Shown: positions 28,047 to 35,715 of the stretch, piece after piece
Position numbering within the stretch: the first letter of the stretch is position 1
Layout: every line of letters begins with the position of its first letter
Origin: Gammaproteobacteria bacterium
GTDB lineage: Bacteria > Pseudomonadota > Gammaproteobacteria > Pseudomonadales > Pseudohongiellaceae
Length of the DNA stretch: 64,000 nt
Reading direction: 5' to 3'
Assembly (NCBI GenBank): GCA_002711845.1
Contig: PASF01000001.1
Location: 594,839-658,838 of the forward strand
Made by a program: the position numbers and the translations under genes
The notes under the pieces: generated by a model
The model's database searches: none
What the model was told of the DNA's origin: nothing
What the model saw: the letters and a program-made list of their open reading frames with translations, nothing else

Positions 28047-31040
28047 TTACTCCACAAAAACGTCGTCGACGGTCAGTTCGCGAATATCTCCCAGGCCGGC
28101 AAGTGCTGCCATGTCAATCCGGCTGGTGTCACCGACAATGGATATCAATTTGGCGCGACCGGCGACATGGGCCTGCTGGAACTGCAACAGGTCTTCCAGC
28201 GTCATCTCCTGCAGTTGGGCAAAGCGCTGCCTGCGCGGGTCACCGTTCAGGCCCAGCTGCTGCCAGGCGTAGACGGTGCCGGGGATCTGCCGGAAACCGA
28301 TCGTGGAGGTGCGATAGCGATTGATCTGGGCATTAACGGCATCCTCAAAACGATCACTGGAGCGCGGCATATTGTCGAACAGGTCAACAAACGCAGCGGT
28401 GGCTTCCGCGGCTTTGTCGTTCTGCGAACCGATGGCCCCGAGCACCAGTGTTTCCACCTGTGGCCGCCCGCCCTGTGAATAGTTGGCAGCGGCCGAGTAC
28501 GCCAGTGCGCGTGCCTCGCGCAATTCCTGGAATACGACACTGGACATGCTGGTACCAAAATAGCTGTTGTAAACGGACGCGGGCACAACCAGCTCTTCGT
28601 CATAGGTGCCGTCGGGAAACTCCAGGCGTACCTGCGACTGCGCGGTCTCGCGGTGTATGACATAGATGTCGTTGTTGGCGATCTGGCGTGCGCGCCGGTA
28701 GTCATAGGGCGGCGGCTCGGCCAGGGCGTCGCCTGGCTGGTGATGTTCACGCAGTATGGCAGTGACGCGTTCCAGCGGCATGGAGCCGGTGTAGCTGATG
28801 CGATGCTGATACTGCTGCAGACCGCTGATCAGCGCCAACAGCTCATCAAGCGCTACCGCCTGAATGGCATCGCTGCTCATCGCCTTCAGCATTGGCGAAT
28901 CGTCGCCGTAGCGATTGTACAGATACAGGGCCTGGCTGATGGCCTGCGGATCCTCGCGCTGGTTGCGACGCGCTTCGAGAATGGTCTGTTTGAGCTCGGT
29001 AAATGTGGCCTCGTCGGCGCGCGGATCACTGATCAGCTCAAGCATCAATGCCAGCGTGGCCTCGAACTGTGAGTCCAGACCGGTAATGGCAATACTGGTT
29101 TCGTTGGCGCTGCTGCTCAGGCCGAAATCACTGCCCAGCCGATACCACTCTTTCTGCAGGTCTTCAGCAGACAGATCAGCCGTGCCGGCCTTGCCCATCA
29201 GGGCACTGGCCAGACTCAGCACATCGTTGTGCTCTGTGCCTACATCAATACTGATGTTAAGCGTAAACAGTTCATTCAGTGGGTTGCGGGCATAATACAG
29301 CGGCACATTGGGGGCATATTCGCTGATCTCATAGTCCCGACCGGCTTCCAGGAAGGTGGGCTCGATTTCCTCGTACGGCATGGCCAGAATCTGCGCAGCA
29401 AACTGCGACTGGCGACTGGGGTCGATCTGTACCGGATCAATTTGCGGTTTGTCGACCGGCGGGATAACAGCCGGGCCATCAACACGGTGTACGGCGACAT
29501 AATTGTCGTCGCCAAAATAGCGGTTGGCCACAGCAATGATATCCTGGCGAGTGACGGCCTGCAGACGTGTCATCTGGTTAACGTGATAGTCCCAGTCAGC
29601 ATCGGACAGAAACGCCGAACGCATGTCCGCCACACGTGCCGTGTTAGATTCCAGACCACGCATGTTCATGCGCCGAAAGTCATTGACAATGGCGGGCAGT
29701 ATCCAGTCCTCAAATTCACCACGCTTGATGATATCCAGCTGTTCCAGCAACAGTGCCTCGACCTCGGCCAGCGTCTGGCCGTCGCGCGGGACACCCCACA
29801 GACGCTGAGAGCCATAGTCATTGAGGAATTCGGGTGATGAGCCGGCAGCCTGCACACGTTGACGCTGATTAAGGTTGAGATTGATCAGCCCGGCAGTGCG
29901 ATTGTCCAGGATCATGTCCAGCAGCATCAGGGCTTCCTGATCCGGGTGGCCGTTAGGGACCGTGCGAAACGCCATTTGCACTTCTTCCTGTCCCGGGTAG
30001 GTGACGGTGACGCGCTCTACCGCGGTCACCGGTGCTTCCTGCCAGGTCTGCTCCGGCGGCAATGGCTTCGCTTGCCAGTCGGAAAACTCGGCACTGATGA
30101 CCTGCATGGTGTCTTCAATATCGATATCACCGCTGATAAAGATCGCCATGTTGTTGGGCACATACCAGGTATCGAAATATTCCTGGATATAAACCAGTGA
30201 AGGATTCTTCAGGTGTTCAGCATCGCCAATGGTGGACTGCTGGCCATAGGGGTGATTCTTGTACAGCAGGTCAGCCAACGCGTAGTAGGCGATGCGGTCG
30301 CGGTTATCGAGTGTGCGATTCTTTTCCTCGTAGACCACTTCAAGTTCGGTATGAAACAGACGGAACACCGGATCGACAAAGCGATCCGCTTCTATTGCCG
30401 CCCACTGACGCAGACGGTTGGCGGGCAGGCTGACCTTATAAACTGTCTCCTCGTGCCAGGTGTGTGCGTTCAGCCCGCTGGCACCCATGCTGCTGTAAAG
30501 CGTATCCAGCTCACCGGGTACCGCATACATTGACGCTTCCTGTGAAACCCGATTGATCTCCGCGTAAATCTCTGCGCGGCGCTGCTCATCAGTCTCGCTG
30601 AAATGCTGCTCGTAGAGCGCTTCGATCTGCGCCAGATAAGGTTGTTCGGCGCTGTAGTCGAGGGTGCCCAGTGAGCGGTTACCTTTGAACAGCAGATGCT
30701 CGAGATAGTGCGCCAGCCCGGTCGCATCGGCGGGGTCCTGTTTGCTGCCTGCCCGTACCGCTATTTCGGCATAGAAGCGCGGTTCCTGGGTATTCTGCGT
30801 CAGGTATACCCGCAGTCCATTATCCAGTTCGTAGATGTGTGCATTCAGTGCGTCATCAGGGTTGGGCGGGTAGACACGCGAGTAGTTGATCGCTGCCTGG
30901 CCGGCCGCGGCGGCGCTGTCGGGTTGCTCGGCCGTTGGCGCTTCCGGTGAGCAAGCAGCCAGGGCGAGCAGGGCAATGGCGATGCCGGCGGAAGATCGGC
31001 GGAAAAACAGGCAAACTTGGGTTACGGCGACACTGAACAT
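28047..31040 (-). CDS. M16-family (pitrilysin-like) metallopeptidase lipoprotein
   Basis: A 997-aa zinc protease with the inverted motif HxxEH at His111-Glu114-His115 (HYLEHLLF) and the downstream glutamate region VVYEEKN, so the first M16 domain looks catalytically intact. The second half is the non-catalytic M16 repeat, giving the full pitrilysin length. The N-terminus has a basic stretch, a hydrophobic helix and the lipobox LAAC with Cys30, so it is anchored in the envelope and faces the periplasm. It is the first gene of the operon that continues into an ABC-2 transporter and propeller proteins. Close relatives degrade peptides of some 20-60 residues; the substrate here is unknown. Confidence 0.93.
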   Translation of the reverse strand: MFSVAVTQVCLFFRRSSAGIAIALLALAACSPEAPTAEQPDSAAAAGQAAINYSRVYPPNPDDALNAHIYELDNGLRVYLTQNTQEPRFYAEIAVRAGSKQDPADATGLAHYLEHLLFKGNRSLGTLDYSAEQPYLAQIEALYEQHFSETDEQRRAEIYAEINRVSQEASMYAVPGELDTLYSSMGASGLNAHTWHEETVYKVSLPANRLRQWAAIEADRFVDPVFRLFHTELEVVYEEKNRTLDNRDRIAYYALADLLYKNHPYGQQSTIGDAEHLKNPSLVYIQEYFDTWYVPNNMAIFISGDIDIEDTMQVISAEFSDWQAKPLPPEQTWQEAPVTAVERVTVTYPGQEEVQMAFRTVPNGHPDQEALMLLDMILDNRTAGLINLNLNQRQRVQAAGSSPEFLNDYGSQRLWGVPRDGQTLAEVEALLLEQLDIIKRGEFEDWILPAIVNDFRRMNMRGLESNTARVADMRSAFLSDADWDYHVNQMTRLQAVTRQDIIAVANRYFGDDNYVAVHRVDGPAVIPPVDKPQIDPVQIDPSRQSQFAAQILAMPYEEIEPTFLEAGRDYEISEYAPNVPLYYARNPLNELFTLNISIDVGTEHNDVLSLASALMGKAGTADLSAEDLQKEWYRLGSDFGLSSSANETSIAITGLDSQFEATLALMLELISDPRADEATFTELKQTILEARRNQREDPQAISQALYLYNRYGDDSPMLKAMSSDAIQAVALDELLALISGLQQYQHRISYTGSMPLERVTAILREHHQPGDALAEPPPYDYRRARQIANNDIYVIHRETAQSQVRLEFPDGTYDEELVVPASVYNSYFGTSMSSVVFQELREARALAYSAAANYSQGGRPQVETLVLGAIGSQNDKAAEATAAFVDLFDNMPRSSDRFEDAVNAQINRYRTSTIGFRQIPGTVYAWQQLGLNGDPRRQRFAQLQEMTLEDLLQFQQAHVAGRAKLISIVGDTSRIDMAALAGLGDIRELTVDDVFVE

Positions 31041-31128
31041 GGCTAAATTCTCCGGAAAAAACTGCGGCAGCTTCCTAATGTATAGGAATTCGAGCAGAAA
31101 TCCAGACCCGGTGTGGTGCGGGCGTGCT

Positions 31129-31875
31129 TTACCAGTAGCTTTCGTAGCTCAGCTGACCGGGTTGTCCTGGTCGGTTGTCGCGAAAACCGCGATCCTGCAG
31201 AATCGCCACGGCGTCCTTGACCATGCCCGGGTTACCGCACAGCATGACATGGCTGTCTTCAGCGCGCAGTTCATGGCCCAGGTGGCGCTCCAGTTCACCG
31301 TTGCGCAATTTGTCAGGAATGTGGCCATGCAGTGTGCCGTCGCGCTGCTCACGGCTGATGAATGGCACCAGGGTAAACCGTTGCGGGTACCGCGCCTGCA
31401 GGGCGGTAAACAGCTCCCGGTACTGGAAGTCATCCCAGACACGTGCCGCATACACCAGGGCAACGTGTTCAAACTGCTGCCAGGGCTGATCGGTCTGCAG
31501 CATTGATATGAACGGTGCGACACCCGTGCCGGTCGCCATCAGGCACAGATTTCGGGCGGGTGTGCTGATGCCGGACAGGGTCAGCGTGCCTTCCGGTTGC
31601 TGTTGTACCCACACCGTATCACCGGCAACCCTGCGTGACAGCGCGCGCGACAGATCGCCTTCCAGTTGGGTGTAAAAGAAAAACTCCAGCGGCTGGACGC
31701 CGGGCGCGCTGAGAATCGAATAGGGTTGCGCCACGCGCTCGCCGTCGACATCCAACGCCAGGCTGGTGTACTGGCCCGCGGTAAAGGGGGCAACATCTGC
31801 CCGGATGCTCAGTGAAAAGAGGTTTTCTGTCCAGTGCGTGATGTCTGCCACCACGCCTTTGACCCAGTCTGTCAT
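31129..31875 (-). CDS. fpr: ferredoxin/flavodoxin-NADP+ reductase
   Basis: A 248-aa cytoplasmic flavoenzyme that passes electrons between NADPH and ferredoxin or flavodoxin. FAD-binding motif QPYSIL occurs near residue 60 in place of R-x-Y-S. The NADP site block is LMATGTGVAPFISML. The chain ends in the short form with a final aromatic residue (SYESYW) as in Fpr of proteobacteria, where the terminal aromatic stacks on flavin. Length matches the bacterial subclass. The gene is separate from the M16 operon, whose first start codon lies 89 bp beyond this stop. The role probably includes redox balance and oxidative stress response. Confidence 0.9.
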   Translation of the reverse strand: MTDWVKGVVADITHWTENLFSLSIRADVAPFTAGQYTSLALDVDGERVAQPYSILSAPGVQPLEFFFYTQLEGDLSRALSRRVAGDTVWVQQQPEGTLTLSGISTPARNLCLMATGTGVAPFISMLQTDQPWQQFEHVALVYAARVWDDFQYRELFTALQARYPQRFTLVPFISREQRDGTLHGHIPDKLRNGELERHLGHELRAEDSHVMLCGNPGMVKDAVAILQDRGFRDNRPGQPGQLSYESYW

Positions 31876-32009
31876 GAAGTCTTGCCTGCTATACGCCAGA
31901 GAGGCGGCATTGTCGCATAAATGGAAATAATTGGCACTTCGTCAAGGATTTAGATAGTCTGTCCCGAAGCAGCAAATAAAGACAAAAAATTAAAAAGAGG
32001 ACAACGAAA

Positions 32010-33293
32010 GTGGCGGGTTCATCAAACACCTTTGCTCAGAAGTGGTTTACGACACCATTGTGGAAACGGATCGTACTGGCGCTGATTCTGGGCGTCATTG
32101 TCGGGGCGATATGGGGCGAAGGCGCTCAATCAATCCGCTGGATAGGTGATCTGTTCATCCGTCTGATCCAGATGGTGGTGGTGCCACTGATTTTCATTAC
32201 CATCGTGGCCGGCATTGTCGCCATGGGAGATCCGCAGAAACTGGGTTCGCTGGGCATCAAGACACTGGCGATATACATGGGTACAACGCTGGTTGCCATT
32301 ATCGTCGGTTTGACGCTGGCCGCGATTATTCAGCCCGGCATCGGTGTCGACCTGTCTGGTGCAACACCTGGCACCTTGCAGGCGCCCATTCCGATCGGCG
32401 AGCGCATGATGTCAATTGTCCCCACCAATCCGGTGGCAGCCCTGGCAGAAGGCAATGTCCTGGCGATCATCTTCTTTGCCCTGATTTTTGGCATGGGTAT
32501 TCTGGTGGTCGGCGCCAAGGCTCAGCCCATGGCCGATATCATGGACGCCGGTGCGGAAGTCATGCTGAAGCTGACACACTGGGTCATGGAGTTTGCCCCG
32601 TTCGGGGTGTTTGCACTGATTGCCTGGGTGGCTGGCACGCAGGGCGTGACGGCGCTGCTTGACGTTGTCGCACTGGCTTCAACCGTGATCATCGCGCTGG
32701 TTTTCCACACGGTGGTGGTGCACAGCAGCATCATGAAATTTGTCCTGGGGCTATCGCCACTGAAGTTTTTCAAGGGCGCAAAGAATGCCATGCTGGTGGC
32801 TTTCTCGACGTCTTCAAGCATGGCAACGTTGCCGGTGACATTGACCGCAGCGGAGGAAAATCTGGGTATCAAACCGGGCGTTGCCTCGACGGTGCTGCCG
32901 CTGGGCGCTACGATCAACATGGATGGTTCGGCGATTTATGTCGGTGTGGTGTCAGTGTTTGCCGCGCAGGTATTTGGCGTGGAGCTGAGTTTCATTGACT
33001 ACCTGCTGGTGGCTGCGACCACCACCATGGTATCCATCGGCACCGCGGCGGTGCCCGGGGCGTCAGTGTTTCTGATGGCGGCAGTGATGGGCACGATAGG
33101 CCTGAGCCCGGAACAGATCGCCGTGGTGGTGGGTTTTGTGCTGCCGTTTGACCGGCCGCTGGATATGCTCAGAACCAGTGTCAATATCACCGGTGACCTG
33201 TCGGTGGCGACCACGGTGGCAAATTGGGAGAATGAGTTTGATCGAGAGATCTTCGACTCCACTGGCAAAAGTCGCGTGAAGGCCATCACCTGA
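32010..33293 (+). CDS. dicarboxylate/amino acid:cation symporter (DAACS)
   Basis: A 427-aa inner-membrane carrier for acidic amino acids or C4-dicarboxylates driven by sodium or protons. Signature stretches are present: the serine-rich re-entrant loop (STSSSMATLPVT), TINMDGSAIY in helix 7 with the Na-binding NMDG, and the second loop GTAAVPGASVFLMA. Length is normal for GltP/GltT-like proteins. The start is GTG at 32010 with AGAGG about ten bases upstream. It is divergent from fpr. The precise substrate (glutamate, aspartate or C4 acid) cannot be fixed. Confidence 0.92.
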   Translation: MAGSSNTFAQKWFTTPLWKRIVLALILGVIVGAIWGEGAQSIRWIGDLFIRLIQMVVVPLIFITIVAGIVAMGDPQKLGSLGIKTLAIYMGTTLVAIIVGLTLAAIIQPGIGVDLSGATPGTLQAPIPIGERMMSIVPTNPVAALAEGNVLAIIFFALIFGMGILVVGAKAQPMADIMDAGAEVMLKLTHWVMEFAPFGVFALIAWVAGTQGVTALLDVVALASTVIIALVFHTVVVHSSIMKFVLGLSPLKFFKGAKNAMLVAFSTSSSMATLPVTLTAAEENLGIKPGVASTVLPLGATINMDGSAIYVGVVSVFAAQVFGVELSFIDYLLVAATTTMVSIGTAAVPGASVFLMAAVMGTIGLSPEQIAVVVGFVLPFDRPLDMLRTSVNITGDLSVATTVANWENEFDREIFDSTGKSRVKAIT

Positions 33294-33319
33294 GGCGGCA
33301 GGCCGGGTGGTCATGTGGG

Positions 33320-34825
33320 TCAGAAAGACCAGCTCAGCGTCAGCCCGGCACGTACATCCTGATCCAGAAAGTACAGCGCACTGTCGTCGGCGGCATGGGT
33401 CAGAATAATCTGGCCGGCAATCTCCCAGGCGTCGCTCAGGCGATAGTCGGCGGCCAGGTTGAATAACACTTCTTCCCCGTCCAGGGCGACCTGTGCGGTG
33501 GCCGACAACATCAGTTCCTCATTGCGCAGGCTGTGGCTGTAGCGCAGCAGGGCAAGGCCTTCAACGTCGCGCTGCCGCCACTGGATGGCGACGTCATCAT
33601 CGGGTAAGTCGAGAAAGCGTTGTGCCTGAATACCCAGACTGATCTGCCGGGTGGCAGAGATGCCATATTCAAAGCCGGCAGCCATGCTTAAACGGTTTTG
33701 TTTGTCGTAGCCCGGTAACCAGCCGACACCGCCAGGACCGTCGGGCACGCGCTGTGCCACCTCGGTCAGCAAACCATGACTGTAGGCCAGGTCGAATGTC
33801 AGCAGCAGGCGACCAATGGCGCGGTTGGCACTCAGGCCCAGGAGCAGGAAATCGTTGATCTGGCTCTGGGCCCGGTTGCTGCCATCGTCGGGCAGGGTGT
33901 AACGCAAGGTGTTTTCATAAAGGCGCGCCGCCATGACCGCCAGGTCACTGCCGGTGAATGTCCGGCTCCAGCGGGTGCCTGCTTCAAACAGCTGCCGGTC
34001 CCGGTCGTGGCTGCCCAGGCGCAGGGGCTGGCCATTGACGCTTGCCGGTTCGGGGAACAGCGGGCTGCCGGTGACCGGCACCGGATCAAATTCGGGATAC
34101 AGATTGATAAAACTTGACCAGTTGCCGTGCTCGCCAAAGTGATCCCAGACCGCCAGCCATTGATTGAGCCGGGCATCTTCGATGTCGATGATGGTCAGGT
34201 CGCGATACTCGGTGGTGTTGATGACATCCAGCACCGACATGCCAATGGTCTCACCCCAGACAATGGTCTGTCTGCCAAAGGAGAAACTGTTCTGCGCGCC
34301 ACTGCGTTGCACAAAAAATTCATTCAGGCGCCACTCCCAACCATCACGGCCGGGGTTGTCGTGTTCATAGTCGCCAGGCAGATAGGCCCGTAATTGAGCG
34401 CTGCCCTGCAGCAGCCAGCCGGCGGCAAACGGATTCTGATAACGAATGTTCAGACCCAGGCGGTTGTTCTCCAGGCCACGGTGCTGGGTGTCGATATCGC
34501 CCGTGGGCGTGGCATAACGATGCTTGCTGAGATGCGCAACCGTTTGCTGGCTGAGTTGAAAGCGGAAGTTGCCCGGCGGTTCGGTGGCGGTGGCAAACAG
34601 GTCCACCCCATCAAACGCGCTGTCATCAAACGCGGCATCATCAAAGGCACCGATATCGAATTCAACCGCGTCCGGAAACGCGTCAACATCATCGCCCTGG
34701 GCAGAGAGCGGGCTGGCAACGGTCAGCAGCAACGTCAGGCAGCCGGCCATCCGGTGTCGGAATCTGCAGTCAGGGGGCGTCGGCAACGGTCCGGTCTCCA
34801 GCGGTGACAGCCAGTCAGGGTTCAA
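33320..34825 (-). CDS. DUF1302-like outer-membrane beta-barrel protein
   Basis: A 501-aa protein of the DUF1302 type: an acidic N-terminal stretch (FDDAAFDDSAFDG) after the signal region, then many amphipathic beta strands and a terminal aromatic residue (LSWSF), typical of outer-membrane barrels. The conserved element FSFGRQTIVWGETIG is seen. The start is uncertain: the TTG at 34825 overlaps the upstream stop as TTGA, whereas an ATG at 34750 would leave only a short n-region for the signal peptide. It is last in the MMPL/LolA-like/DUF1302 operon, a set thought to move hydrophobic molecules across the envelope. Confidence 0.8.
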   Translation of the reverse strand: MNPDWLSPLETGPLPTPPDCRFRHRMAGCLTLLLTVASPLSAQGDDVDAFPDAVEFDIGAFDDAAFDDSAFDGVDLFATATEPPGNFRFQLSQQTVAHLSKHRYATPTGDIDTQHRGLENNRLGLNIRYQNPFAAGWLLQGSAQLRAYLPGDYEHDNPGRDGWEWRLNEFFVQRSGAQNSFSFGRQTIVWGETIGMSVLDVINTTEYRDLTIIDIEDARLNQWLAVWDHFGEHGNWSSFINLYPEFDPVPVTGSPLFPEPASVNGQPLRLGSHDRDRQLFEAGTRWSRTFTGSDLAVMAARLYENTLRYTLPDDGSNRAQSQINDFLLLGLSANRAIGRLLLTFDLAYSHGLLTEVAQRVPDGPGGVGWLPGYDKQNRLSMAAGFEYGISATRQISLGIQAQRFLDLPDDDVAIQWRQRDVEGLALLRYSHSLRNEELMLSATAQVALDGEEVLFNLAADYRLSDAWEIAGQIILTHAADDSALYFLDQDVRAGLTLSWSF

Positions 34826-35715
34826 TCGACCTGCGCACGGATGCGGCTGAGTTCGGCCTCGCGAAAGGCAACGTCGGTCAATGTTCGAGGCGTCAGGAAG
34901 TTTTCTGCGACATCAATGCCGGTATTGATCTCCAGGATCGCCATATTGGACAGGCGATTGGCAACCAGGTTCATCATGGTCAGGGAACGGGCGGTCCACA
35001 CACCATTGACCTGCTCAATACGGGACGCCATCAAACGTTTGATCTCGCGACCCTGGCGGTCGTACATGTCTGCTCTCAGCACGACAAATCGGTCTTTGTC
35101 GATATATTGCACAGTGCGTGCGTAACGGGATTTACGGGCACGCTCGGCATTGGGTAGGGTTTCAATGACCCAGACGTCACGTCCGGATTCAGTGCTCTCT
35201 TCGAGAATGCTGATGTCGTATTCTTCCAGCTTGCCGGTATCCTGATCTTCAGTGGTGAACTCCGACCCAAACAGGGATGCTGATTCCGAGTCATCGTCGG
35301 AGTTGCCACTGGCAATACGTTTGACCTGACCCAGTGCCGACAGGTACAGCCAGGTTTCATTGTCGCGGCCGGGATCATCGTAGGCATAACTCAGCATGCC
35401 GATGCCGCGCTCGGCTGCCGGCTCCAGCACAATCGAAATGGATTGGGTATCGCGGTTGTCTTCGCCGGTATTGATGCTGACCGACTCCAGCGCCTTGACG
35501 CGAGGACGTTCGGCGCAGGTGATCTGGTTGTTCTGCAGACCGAAGCGGCAACTGGATAGCTGGATGCGGTTGAATGCCGCATCCGACACCGCACGCTGGT
35601 TGTCTTCCACGCGCTCAAGAATTTCCCGCCCGCTGAGTTGGGAATCCACCTGCGCGTGGGCGGTCAGGGTGATGAAGGCGGCGGCCAGGAGCAGGCCTTT
35701 TACTGTCAATCTCAT
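34822..35715 (-). CDS. outer membrane lipoprotein-sorting (LolA-like, PF17131-type) protein
   Basis: A 297-aa exported protein (signal peptide to about AHA-QV) with the half-barrel LolA-like fold that carries lipids or lipoproteins in the periplasm. Family patterns include YDDPGRDNETWLYLSALGQVKRI and FLTPRTL near the end. It is not LolA itself, which is shorter and usually encoded alone. Its ATG overlaps the end of the RND gene as ATGA, and its end overlaps the start of the DUF1302 gene, so the three products probably form one transport system across inner membrane, periplasm and outer membrane. The cargo is unknown. Confidence 0.85.
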   Translation of the reverse strand: MRLTVKGLLLAAAFITLTAHAQVDSQLSGREILERVEDNQRAVSDAAFNRIQLSSCRFGLQNNQITCAERPRVKALESVSINTGEDNRDTQSISIVLEPAAERGIGMLSYAYDDPGRDNETWLYLSALGQVKRIASGNSDDDSESASLFGSEFTTEDQDTGKLEEYDISILEESTESGRDVWVIETLPNAERARKSRYARTVQYIDKDRFVVLRADMYDRQGREIKRLMASRIEQVNGVWTARSLTMMNLVANRLSNMAILEINTGIDVAENFLTPRTLTDVAFREAELSRIRAQVD

